From Micavibrio sp. UBA7657 (GTDB lineage: Bacteria > Pseudomonadota > Alphaproteobacteria > Micavibrionales > Micavibrionaceae), in NCBI GenBank assembly GCA_002483465.1, contig DLHX01000015.1:1-47031 (forward strand): 47,031 nucleotides of DNA, given 5' to 3'. Within the stretch, counting starts at the first letter, position 1. The number at the start of each line of letters is the position of its first letter. The position numbers and the translations under genes were made by a program. The notes beneath the pieces are model-generated. The model searched no databases. It was not told where the DNA came from and saw only the letters and a program-made list of their open reading frames with translations. This document shows, piece after piece, positions 7,960 to 15,691 of the stretch.

Positions 7960-8723
7960 CTAGAAATTGCGATAGGCGAGATCAAAATTCTCCGGTTCTG
8001 GCAGCTTACTAATTTCGAGCGCGCGCTTTTGCGGCGGCAACATGCCGAGGGTTGGGCGGTCATTATCGGAACGGAAGTTCTGAATGTAATATAAGCCTTT
8101 ATATTTCCGGGTATCCAGATCAAAAATGATATCGCCTATGTCCTTTTCATCCATAAGACCTGTATGAACAGTTGTACGCACTTCAAATGACACAACATTC
8201 TGGCTACATAAAATCGAGAGCGTTGCAGAAAAATCTAGAAACTTGTATACACCCGTTACTCTTTTGAATTTCTCAGGTGGAGCTTTGTAATCAAGGGCAA
8301 CGTAATCAAGGCATCCTGTTCCAAAAAATCCCGGATGATATCGGGGCGCAGGCCATTGGTATCCAGTTTGACAGCGTAGCCAAGATCTCGGACCTCCCGG
8401 ATAAAATCCGGGAGACCGGGATAAACAGAGGCTTCGCCGCCTGAGAGAACAACTCCGTCCAGCAATCCTGCGCGCTTGCGCAAAAAATCCATAACCTGTT
8501 TGATATCGCCCCGACCTTTGCCTTTAACAATTTGTGGATTGTGGCAGTAGCCGCAACGCATATTACATCCGGAAAACCAGACGATGCACGCCGTCCGCCC
8601 GGGAAAATCGAGCATGGTGAACGGCGTGACGCTGTAGATGGGAAGAGTGGCCGCTGGCGTATCAGGCGCTGCGGAACAAATCTCCGGTGTCGACATGACC
8701 CTCGCGGAAATGTTTGCGTTCAC
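7960..8723 (-). pseudogene. nrdG: Class III ribonucleotide reductase activase NrdG, -1 frameshift
   Basis: Two adjoining frames together encode a 254-residue radical-SAM activase. The first half has C-x3-C-x2-C in GCNMRCGYCHNP (Cys 53/57/60) and SGGEASVYPGL. The second half (DYKAPPEKFKRVTGVYK to LAYRNF) continues one frame over. One G is missing in the codons for ALDYVALDY, near + strand position 8307, where CAAGG would be CCAAGG. The start is GTG at 8721-8723 with AAGGAGAG five bases ahead, inside the 3' end of nrdD (62-bp overlap). NrdG makes the glycyl radical on NrdD using SAM and a 4Fe-4S cluster. If the shift is real, NrdD cannot be activated by this copy. Confidence 0.88.
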
Positions 8724-10677
8724 GGTGCTCTCCTTTCTTGCCGGTATTGAAGCTATCTACGGGGCGGAAATAACCCATCACCCGCGTCCAGACATTGGTT
8801 TTCTCTCTGCAATTTGGGCATTCCGGTTGGTCGCCGTTCAAATAGCCGTGCGTATTACAGGTCGAGAAAACCGGTGTGACTGTGATGTAGGGAATCTGGT
8901 AGTTCTCGATGACCTTTTTTACGAACTGCTTGCAGGCCTCGGCGCTGGATAGTTTTTCGTTCATATACAGGTGCAGGACCGTCCCGCCTGTATATTTGCA
9001 CTGCAAGCGGTTTTGTAGCTCCAGTGCTTCGAACGGGTCTTCCGTATGGCCAACCGGAATTTGCGAGGAGTTGGTGTAGTAAATGTTTTCTCCAAATCCA
9101 GCCTGGATGATTTCCGGATAGTATTTTTTGTCTTCCTTGGCGAAGCGGTAGGTTGTGCCCTCGGCAGGCGTTGCTTCAAGATTGTAGAGATTGCCGGTTT
9201 CTTCTTGGTAGGCGACCATCCGCCCGCGCATATGATCGAGGATTTCAAGGCATATGGCGATGCCGCTCTCATCGGTGATGTCATATTCATCGCCCGTGAA
9301 ATTGCGTACCATCTCGTTCATACCATTTACACCTATCGTCGAAAAGTGATTGCGGAAGAATGGAAGATAACGCGCGGTATAGGGGTAAAGTCCGCGGTCG
9401 TACATTTTCTGGGCAAAAGCGCGCTTTTTCTCCAAGGTAGATTTGCTGATATCCATCAGACGATCGATTTCCTTGATCAGGCCATCGTGATCGCTTTTAA
9501 ACCGGTATCCCAGCCGCGCCATATTGAGCGTGACGACGCCTATGGATCCGGTCATTTCCGCTGAGCCGAACAGGCCGTTGCCGCGCTTGAGTAGTTCGCG
9601 TAGGTCGAGTTGGAGGCGACAGCACATTGAGCGCACGGCACCGGGGGAATAAGCCTCGGGATTACGAACCTTCTCACCCTTGTCGTTCTTCATCCATTGG
9701 CTGCCGACGAAATTCTGAAAGTAGGATGATCCTACCTTGGCCGTGTTCTCAAAAATGGCCTTAGCCACCGGCGAATCCCAGTTAAAGTCTTCAGTGATAT
9801 TCACGGTCGGAATCGGGAAGGTGAAAGGCTGGCCGGTGGAATCGCCCTCGCTCATGATTTCGTAATAAGCGATAACGATCATTTCCATTTCTGGAAGGAA
9901 ATGCTTAAAGGTTAAATCTTCGAGGCTGCGCAGCCCCATATCGCGCTGCTGTGCGCGCGCGAGAAGTCCGGGGTCATCGATACCCTTAAAGAAATGAAGA
10001 TCCTTATGCGTGGGGAACTGATCTTTCAGGTCTTCAGGCACGGTGATATCCAGCGTGATGTTCGTAAACGGCGACTGGCCCCAGCGCGCCGGGACGTTCA
10101 GATTATAAACGAACTGGCGAATCGCTTTTTTTACCTCCTTGAAAGAAAGGTTATCGCGGAATACGTAAGGGGAAAGATAGGTATCGAAGCTGGAAAAAGC
10201 CTGCGCGCCTGCCCATTCAGATTGGAGGATGCCGAGAAAATTCGCCATTTGCCCCAAAGCCTCGCGGAAATGCCGAGGCGGGCGCGAGGACACGCGGCCC
10301 CGCACACCGTCAAATCCTTCGTTTAAAAGTGCGCGCAGGCTCCAGCCCGCGCAATACCCGGTCAGGCAGTCAAGATCGTGAATGTGAATATCGCCCCGGC
10401 GGTGCGCCGTGCCTTCCTCGGGCGCGTAAACTTCATCGAGCCAGAAATTTGCGATCACTTTTCCGGCGACGTTGTTGATAAGACCTGCGTTGGAGTATCC
10501 CGTATTGGCGTTCGCATTGATTCGCCAGTCAGATTTAGAGATGTACTCCGTGACTGCTTCACTGCAATCGACTTTTGTGCCGCCGTATAGGGTAACAACC
10601 GGTTCCTGCTCCGGCTTCCGGGAAATGATTTCTTTCAGGGATTCGATGGAAGGTGCAGTGGCGACTCTGGCTTTCAT
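8662..10677 (-). CDS. nrdD: Anaerobic ribonucleoside-triphosphate reductase, class III
   Basis: The 671-residue protein has the glycyl-radical site RVMGY near the C-terminus (Gly about 635), the C-terminal zinc-site cysteines (CNTHGY ... CPNC) and the buried SMCCRL cysteines in the barrel. The N-terminus is short and shows no complete ATP-cone, so allosteric activity control may be reduced compared with E. coli NrdD. It makes dNTPs from NTPs without oxygen. Start: AAAGGA seven bases before the ATG. It overlaps nrdG, forming an operon. Upstream are FNR boxes at 10785 and 10826, the first 22 bp from a -10-like TATTAT (10763-10758), predicting strong anaerobic expression. Confidence 0.97.
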   Translation of the reverse strand: MKARVATAPSIESLKEIISRKPEQEPVVTLYGGTKVDCSEAVTEYISKSDWRINANANTGYSNAGLINNVAGKVIANFWLDEVYAPEEGTAHRRGDIHIHDLDCLTGYCAGWSLRALLNEGFDGVRGRVSSRPPRHFREALGQMANFLGILQSEWAGAQAFSSFDTYLSPYVFRDNLSFKEVKKAIRQFVYNLNVPARWGQSPFTNITLDITVPEDLKDQFPTHKDLHFFKGIDDPGLLARAQQRDMGLRSLEDLTFKHFLPEMEMIVIAYYEIMSEGDSTGQPFTFPIPTVNITEDFNWDSPVAKAIFENTAKVGSSYFQNFVGSQWMKNDKGEKVRNPEAYSPGAVRSMCCRLQLDLRELLKRGNGLFGSAEMTGSIGVVTLNMARLGYRFKSDHDGLIKEIDRLMDISKSTLEKKRAFAQKMYDRGLYPYTARYLPFFRNHFSTIGVNGMNEMVRNFTGDEYDITDESGIAICLEILDHMRGRMVAYQEETGNLYNLEATPAEGTTYRFAKEDKKYYPEIIQAGFGENIYYTNSSQIPVGHTEDPFEALELQNRLQCKYTGGTVLHLYMNEKLSSAEACKQFVKKVIENYQIPYITVTPVFSTCNTHGYLNGDQPECPNCREKTNVWTRVMGYFRPVDSFNTGKKGEHRERKHFREGHVDTGDLFRSA

Positions 10678-10784
10678 GGCGGGATCCTTTCGGTTTTGAA
10701 GCTTTTGGGCGAAAAGTGAAGAATGTTAGAACACAAGATATTGTGTCTGTAAGAGAAATAATACACCACTGAATGTGGCTGGAT

Positions 10785-10798
10785 TTGATCCAGGTCAA
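10785..10798 (-). promoter_or_regulatory. FNR box of nrdD
   Basis: TTGAT-CCAG-GTCAA has one mismatch. The minus-strand TATTAT at 10758-10763 is correctly placed as -10, giving a start near 10751, about 41 bp from the box centre (class II). Confidence 0.8.
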
Positions 10799-10825
10799 TC
10801 TTTTTCGAGATGAGGAGAAAACAAA

Positions 10826-10839
10826 TTGATCTGTATCAA
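10826..10839 (+). promoter_or_regulatory. Perfect FNR box with a + strand -10 hexamer
   Basis: TTGAT-CTGT-ATCAA is perfect. TAGAAT at 10861-10866 lies 22 bp after it on the + strand, the class II spacing, and the short ORF at 10894 follows. The box could also be a second site for nrdD on the other strand. Confidence 0.75.
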
Positions 10840-10893
10840 AGCACCGCAACCGAGAGGGCCTAGAATTTCAAGCGGTTAGATGTTGGAGGCGCC

Positions 10894-10983
10894 ATGAAAA
10901 AATGTGAAAATTTTTTCTTTCTGGCATTTTCGTCAGCGCGCCGTCGCTGCCGTAAAACGTCTAGGCTGCCTTTGTTTCTGTGA
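10894..10983 (+). CDS. Possible 29-residue peptide behind an FNR promoter
   Basis: ATG at 10894 has GGAGG five bases ahead and a predicted FNR class II promoter (box 10826, -10 TAGAAT 10861). The product is hydrophobic at the front and Arg-rich at the back, with two Cys. Its end overlaps the 3' end of the convergent UbiM-like gene by 23 bp. It could be a real small protein, the leftover start of a lost gene, or a leader of an RNA antisense to ubiM. Confidence 0.35.
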   Translation: MKKCENFFFLAFSSARRRCRKTSRLPLFL

Positions 10984-12139
10984 GCTGATTTAGTATAAGC
11001 CGCTTCGCAGGTTTGATGTTATTGCCAAGCCGCAACAGAGCGCGGCGGGCAAGTTTTGCCACGGGTGAATTTCTCGTATAAAGGCGTACGATACCATTTG
11101 TTCCATGATAAAGAGGAGTGCTGACCCGGCGGTGCTTGCGGTTGTAGCTTTCCAGTGTTTTTTGCGAGGAAAAATCACATCCGGCGGAAAGGGCTGATCT
11201 AATTTCGCTGGCAAGCGTATGAGCGCCGCGCAGACCAAGGTTGAATCCGTGCGCGGTAACCGGGTGCATCCCGACGGCGGCATCGCCCACAAGGGCAAAC
11301 CTTTCCGCGCAAAATCTTTTGGCGAAGGTTGCAACTAGAGGGTAAGGGAAAAGCTTGCTGGTAAGATTCATCTTGCCAAAACGGTTATCAGTTCGACGTT
11401 CAATATCTGCAGAAAAAGCGTGCTTGCTCATGCCAATAACTTTGGCGCTTTCCTCCGACCCCAGAGTAATGACGATGGAAGCCTGGCTGTTATTCAGCGG
11501 CAAAACGGCCAGCGTCCGGTCGAAATGGAAACATTCATAGGCGGTATAGTGATGCGGCGATTCCACATGCATGGTACAGACAATACAGGTGCGTCCAAAA
11601 TCCAGCATGGAAACAGGAACTCCCATCATGCGCCGTGACGCTGAAAAGCGGCTGTCGGCGGCGATAACAAGCCGAGATTCCAGACACTTTCCGTCTTCAA
11701 GAATGATTTGGCCCTTTTCGTTATCGGTCTCCACTTTCAAAACTTCGCTCTTTGTTAAAAGATGAACATTTTTAAAATTTTTCAGTGATTCATAGGCTGC
11801 TTTTCTGATCCTGTGATTTGAAATCATGAAACCCAGCGCGTCCTCATTGGCTTCATGGTGATCAAAACTAAGCGCATACGGGGATCGTCCGTTCAGAACT
11901 TTTGCAGCCTTGATACCCGATATATGTTCGTCGGGGATCAAATCCCATATGCCTAGCTCCTGCATGATTTTGCGCGAAAGATGCGTAAGAGCGATCTCGC
12001 GGCCATCGTAAGGCGGATCGGCCAATACCGACTCAGGCTGCTTTTCAATGACCCCGATGCAAAGACCCGTTTTGGCCATGTCTCTAGCGAAGCAAAGTCC
12101 CGCCGGCCCTGCGCCGATTACAAGAATGTCGTATTTCAT
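10961..12139 (-). CDS. ubiM: FAD-dependent ubiquinone hydroxylase, UbiM-like (UbiH/Coq6 family)
   Basis: The 392-residue flavoprotein monooxygenase has the N-terminal dinucleotide fold (VIGAGPAG, 7-14), the DGREIALTH segment typical of ubiquinone hydroxylases, and GDAAVGMHPVTAHGFNLGL binding FAD. The family hydroxylates the quinone ring using O2; the UbiM subgroup occurs in alphaproteobacteria and Neisseria. The UbiM label rests on recalled motifs, and a generic UbiH-family enzyme is the alternative. The gene diverges from moeA. A box TTGAC-CCGG-ATCAA (12200-12213) lies 23 bp from TATTGT (12177-12172), which suggests FNR-type activation, odd for an O2-using enzyme. Confidence 0.75.
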   Translation of the reverse strand: MKYDILVIGAGPAGLCFARDMAKTGLCIGVIEKQPESVLADPPYDGREIALTHLSRKIMQELGIWDLIPDEHISGIKAAKVLNGRSPYALSFDHHEANEDALGFMISNHRIRKAAYESLKNFKNVHLLTKSEVLKVETDNEKGQIILEDGKCLESRLVIAADSRFSASRRMMGVPVSMLDFGRTCIVCTMHVESPHHYTAYECFHFDRTLAVLPLNNSQASIVITLGSEESAKVIGMSKHAFSADIERRTDNRFGKMNLTSKLFPYPLVATFAKRFCAERFALVGDAAVGMHPVTAHGFNLGLRGAHTLASEIRSALSAGCDFSSQKTLESYNRKHRRVSTPLYHGTNGIVRLYTRNSPVAKLARRALLRLGNNIKPAKRLILNQLTETKAA

Positions 12140-12199
12140 GTTTTCGTACCGTATGCTGTAAACAAAGTCCTACAATAAAAGCGCCGGGCAGGCCAGAAC

Positions 12200-12213
12200 T
12201 TGACCCGGATCAA
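12200..12213 (-). promoter_or_regulatory. FNR box between ubiM and moeA
   Basis: TTGAC-CCGG-ATCAA has one mismatch. The minus-strand TATTGT at 12172-12177 fits a class II promoter for ubiM (start near 12165, 26 bp before its ATG). It is only 20 bp from the moeA ATG, too close to activate that gene. Confidence 0.65.
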
Positions 12214-12232
12214 TGTCGCAGGAAAAAAGACG

Positions 12233-13477
12233 ATGAATGTTATCGAGATGATTTCGTATAAAAAAGCAAAACAGATCGTGCAAAATGCCGGGCAGCGATA
12301 TAGCTGTAAAACGGAAACGATTAATTTGCGCAAGGCAGCCGGGCGAGTGTGCGCAAAAAATCTGCGTGCGCCCCTGGATATCCAGCCTTTCGATAATTCA
12401 GCGATGGATGGGTTTGCCGTGCGTCTTGGAGATTTGAAAGATGGCGGCGGGGTTTTGCGAAAATGCGGCATCGTCGCGGCGGGCGATTCTGTGCCTGAAA
12501 AAAATATTGAAACGGGGACGTGTGTTCAGATCATGACCGGCGCGCCCTTGCCGCCCGGCGCGCAGGCTGTTGTGCCCGTAGAAAACGTAAAAATCGACGG
12601 CGATAATATTCTGTTCGCGGCGCGGCCCGATCCGGGTGCGAACATCCGCAAGGCTGGCGAGGATTTCAAAAAAGGCGCGGACGTTCTTAAAGCCGGACAA
12701 ATAATCCATCCGCAACACGTCATGCCGCTGGCGGCGCTCGGTATTGGCGCGATCGAAGTTTTTAAAAAGCCGCGCGCAGCCTTTGTTTCCACCGGACGCG
12801 AATTGGTTGACGATCTTTCCCAGGATTTAAAACCCGGTCAGATTTACAATTCCAACGGGCCTTATGCTCTGGCAGCGCTGGAGTCTATAGGCGTTGATTG
12901 CGTGTCCGTGCAAACTGTTGCCGATGACCCGGCGCAATTTGAATTGGCATTGAAAAATCTCAAGACTCAGGATGTTGATATTATTATTTCCAGCGGCGCG
13001 GTGTCCGCGGGCGCGTTTGACTTCGTGCGCGCAGCGCTTGAGAAAATCGGGGCGGAGATTTTGTTTCACAAGGTGAAAATAAAACCCGGCAAGCCAAACC
13101 TCTTTGCCCGGCTACCGAACGGGGCACTTTATTTCGGGCTGCCGGGAAATCCGGTGGCGACGGCAGCAGGTCTACGCTTTTTTGTGCAGCCCTGTTTGCG
13201 CGCTATGATGGGGATGAAGGAAGAAAAGCCTGTGCGCGGGATTGCCGCCGGAAATTTTAAAAAACGTCCAGGCCTGAAAATGTTTTTAAAGGCACGTGCG
13301 GAAAGCCAGGAAGACGGAACGCTCGCTGCTCATCTGCTCGAAGGGCAGGAGTCCTTTATGGTCAGCCCATTTCTGCACATGAATTTCTGGGCCGTGGCAT
13401 CGGAAGACAGCGAGGAAATCAAAGCGGGCGATATTATGGATTTGTATCCGCTGTGCCCTCATGGCTGGGCTCTCTAA
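12233..13477 (+). CDS. moeA: Molybdopterin molybdenumtransferase MoeA
   Basis: The 414-residue protein has typical MoeA features: PxDNSAMDGFAVR near residue 55, ITGAPLPPGAQAVVPVE-like MTGAPLPPGA (about 100), TGREL, the SGAVSAGAFDFV loop (variant of SGGVSVGxxD) and GLPGNPVA. It inserts molybdate into adenylated molybdopterin. The ATG at 12233 follows AGGA by eight bases; the TTG at 12200 in the same frame is part of the FNR box and is rejected. Its stop overlaps the convergent Crp/Fnr gene by 4 bp. It is separated from the other Moco genes by the nar cluster. Confidence 0.95.
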   Translation: MNVIEMISYKKAKQIVQNAGQRYSCKTETINLRKAAGRVCAKNLRAPLDIQPFDNSAMDGFAVRLGDLKDGGGVLRKCGIVAAGDSVPEKNIETGTCVQIMTGAPLPPGAQAVVPVENVKIDGDNILFAARPDPGANIRKAGEDFKKGADVLKAGQIIHPQHVMPLAALGIGAIEVFKKPRAAFVSTGRELVDDLSQDLKPGQIYNSNGPYALAALESIGVDCVSVQTVADDPAQFELALKNLKTQDVDIIISSGAVSAGAFDFVRAALEKIGAEILFHKVKIKPGKPNLFARLPNGALYFGLPGNPVATAAGLRFFVQPCLRAMMGMKEEKPVRGIAAGNFKKRPGLKMFLKARAESQEDGTLAAHLLEGQESFMVSPFLHMNFWAVASEDSEEIKAGDIMDLYPLCPHGWAL

Positions 13478-14250
13478 TGGCAGGCTTCCTTGTACAAGGG
13501 GCAGTGTGGGCATTCTTCCTTGTCTGAGATGGTGCAGGTATGTGCCGTATCAAGGTCGCAGAAATGGCACAAGGAATAGGCATCCTTCAGGGTAATTTTT
13601 TCCCCTTCGATATCGACGCCCATTTTCCTGATTTGCGCCAGGGCGCGTGAAAATGTCTCTGGTGTGATGCCGAGATGGTTGGCAATGGTCGATTTTTTAA
13701 AGGGCAACTCGAATTCCATGGTATCGGGGCCGTGCTCAAGATGTTTTTGCAGGAAGTAATAGCCCACGCGCTGCACCGGTGTCTTGATCGACATGGAGTC
13801 GATCTGGTGAATGGCGTTTTTGTAATGGCGCGTGACGATCCTGAGCAGGTTGTTGGAAAACTGGTGATTCTGTAGAACGAATTTTTTCACGAAATTAGCC
13901 GGGATCAGCACCAGGCGTGAATTCTCGGCGGCTTGCACAACAATGGGCGAAGGGCCGCCCATGAACAGCACGGCTTCCATGCAGGTATCGCCAGGCTCCA
14001 ACATGCGGATCGTGGCTTCATCGCCATCGGGATTCGAGCGGAGTGTGCGGATTTTTCCCTCTACAACGTAATAAAGATAAGAAGGCTCATCCCCCTGCTG
14101 GACAAGAATCCGTCCGCTTTCAAAATTCTGTAGAACAGAGTTTTCAAGAATGTGCTGCAGGGCGTCTTCACTCAACCCTTGGAAAAGAGCGGGTTTCCCC
14201 TTCAATTCAGAGAATTTTTTTGACCATATAAGGTCGCTTTTCGTTATCAC
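13474..14250 (-). CDS. Crp/Fnr-family regulator with a cysteine-rich C-terminal tail
   Basis: A cyclic-nucleotide-binding-like beta-roll (about 20-140) is followed by a dimerisation helix and a winged HTH whose recognition helix contains ETFSR, the E-x2-S-R pattern that reads TTGAT half sites in FNR. The N-terminus lacks the FNR cysteine cluster. Instead the last 31 residues hold six cysteines spaced CxxC-x7-C-x7-CxxC-x6-C. Bacillus FNR also ligates its 4Fe-4S cluster with C-terminal cysteines, so an iron-sulfur or zinc site is plausible. Start is uncertain: GTG at 14250 with AGG ahead, or TTG at 14268 with no site. It lies opposite narK and is the best candidate for activating the FNR boxes in this island. 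Confidence 0.9.
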   Translation of the reverse strand: MITKSDLIWSKKFSELKGKPALFQGLSEDALQHILENSVLQNFESGRILVQQGDEPSYLYYVVEGKIRTLRSNPDGDEATIRMLEPGDTCMEAVLFMGGPSPIVVQAAENSRLVLIPANFVKKFVLQNHQFSNNLLRIVTRHYKNAIHQIDSMSIKTPVQRVGYYFLQKHLEHGPDTMEFELPFKKSTIANHLGITPETFSRALAQIRKMGVDIEGEKITLKDAYSLCHFCDLDTAHTCTISDKEECPHCPLYKEACH

Positions 14251-14291
14251 GCCGCTTTGCCTGTTCAAAAAAGAGGTAAAAACGCACTGTC

Positions 14292-14305
14292 TTGATTTGG
14301 ATCAA
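14292..14305 (+). promoter_or_regulatory. Perfect FNR box of the nar operon
   Basis: TTGAT-TTGG-ATCAA lies between the Crp/Fnr gene and narK1. No good -10 hexamer is found at the 22-bp spacing (ACAAAA/TGACAA region), so activation would have to make up for a weak core promoter. Confidence 0.85.
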
Positions 14306-14360
14306 TTTCAATGCCGCCTAAGCATGACAAAAAACCCCAAATGGTCAAGGAGTTAACGGC

Positions 14361-14417
14361 ATGAGCAAGCTCTTTTCGCAGGATTATGAAATACCAGGAA
14401 TGCGCATATGGGCATAA
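14361..14417 (+). CDS. 18-codon leader ORF overlapping the narK1 start
   Basis: ATG at 14361 has AAGGAG eight bases ahead, better than the AGGA before narK1. Its TAA (14415-14417) lies just inside narK1 (ATG 14408), in another frame, so the ribosome ends ten bases into narK1. This is a usual layout for translational coupling. The peptide (MSKLFSQDYEIPGMRIWA) matches nothing I recognise. Confidence 0.5.
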   Translation: MSKLFSQDYEIPGMRIWA

Positions 14418-15682
14418 AAACTGATCAAAACTTCGCCTTATCCCTCAGCACAATTGCCTTTACTGTCTGTTTTGCTGTCTGGACGATTTTCGCCATTATT
14501 GGTGTCCAGATCAAGCAGGACATGGGGTTGAACGATACGCAGTTCAGTCTTCTGATCGGCACGCCGATCCTGACGGGGTCGCTGGTTCGGCTTTTTTTCG
14601 GGATTTGGGCCGATCAATATGGTGGCCGTCCGATTTTCGCCGTTGTGATGCTGTCGTCGGCTTTTTTCACATGGTGCCTGACGTATGCCGATACATACGA
14701 AATGATGCTTTTAACGGCGTTAGGCGTCGGGATTTCAGGGGGCAGCTTCGTCGTTGGTATTGCCTATCTATCCAAATGGTACAGCAAAGAACGCCAGGGT
14801 ACGGCGCTCGGCGTTTACGGCATGGGCAACATCGGTGCGGCGGTGACAAAGTTTGTTGCACCTTTTGTCATGGTCGCCTATGGCTGGCACGCGGTGGCAC
14901 AAATCTGGGCGGCGGCTCTGGTCGTTATGGCAGTTCTGTTTTGGTTTTTGACAAAGGATGAGCCGCAGATCAAGGCTCAGAAAGAAACCAGGGCAGCACC
15001 CAAAACCATGCGGAATGCGCTTAGTCCTTTGAAAAAACTACAGGTCTGGCGGTTCTCTCTTTATTACTTTTTTGTTTTTGGAGGCTTCGTTGCTTTAGCG
15101 CTATGGCTGCCGCGTTATTATGTCGGCGTCTACGATATGGATATCAAGCAGGCAGGTATGCTCGCCGCTTCTTTCTCTGTAGCAGGTTCTCTGTTCCGTG
15201 CGATTGGCGGTTATTTGTCGGATAAATATGGCGCACGAACGGTGATGTACTGGACATTCTCGGTCTGCGTGGCTTGCTGTTTCATCCTCAGTTATCCCTC
15301 GACCGATTACACAGTTCACGGTATTCGCGAAAACATCTCTTTTAGCTTTTCCATCGGGTTTATTCCCTTCACGGTCGTGTTGTTTGTCCTCGGCTTTTTC
15401 ATGGCGATGGGCAAGGCAGCGATCTACAAACACATTCCTGTTTATTATCCTGACAATGTTGGCTCGGTGGCGGGTATCGTCGGCCTAATCGGTGGGCTGG
15501 GTGGGTTTTTTCTGCCTCTTGCGTTCGGTATCATGAACGACCTGATCGGCGTATGGACGAGCTGTTTCATGCTTCTTTTTACCCTGGTTGCCATCGCGCT
15601 GGTCTGGATGCACCTGACCGTCGTGTGGATGGAGCGCAAGATGGAAAAATCAAAATATCTGCCCGAACTGCAAAAGGCATAG
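14408..15682 (+). CDS. narK1: Nitrate transporter NarK, type I (MFS)
   Basis: The 424-residue protein has 12 predicted membrane helices of the nitrate/nitrite porter family. The MFS loop is GIWADQYGGRP after helix 2, and the helix 5 nitrate-signature region reads GVYGMGNIGAAVTKFVAPF. Type I NarK imports nitrate with protons and starts nitrate respiration before nitrite accumulates. The second porter follows after only nine bases; in Paracoccus the equivalents are fused in one chain. It is first in the nar operon and probably coupled to the 18-codon leader. Confidence 0.93.
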   Translation: MGIKTDQNFALSLSTIAFTVCFAVWTIFAIIGVQIKQDMGLNDTQFSLLIGTPILTGSLVRLFFGIWADQYGGRPIFAVVMLSSAFFTWCLTYADTYEMMLLTALGVGISGGSFVVGIAYLSKWYSKERQGTALGVYGMGNIGAAVTKFVAPFVMVAYGWHAVAQIWAAALVVMAVLFWFLTKDEPQIKAQKETRAAPKTMRNALSPLKKLQVWRFSLYYFFVFGGFVALALWLPRYYVGVYDMDIKQAGMLAASFSVAGSLFRAIGGYLSDKYGARTVMYWTFSVCVACCFILSYPSTDYTVHGIRENISFSFSIGFIPFTVVLFVLGFFMAMGKAAIYKHIPVYYPDNVGSVAGIVGLIGGLGGFFLPLAFGIMNDLIGVWTSCFMLLFTLVAIALVWMHLTVVWMERKMEKSKYLPELQKA

Positions 15683-15691
15683 GAGAAAGAC

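Noticed and set aside
12200..12232. TTG start giving moeA 11 extra residues
   Set aside because: The TTG is the first half of an FNR box and the ATG at 12233 has a proper ribosome site.
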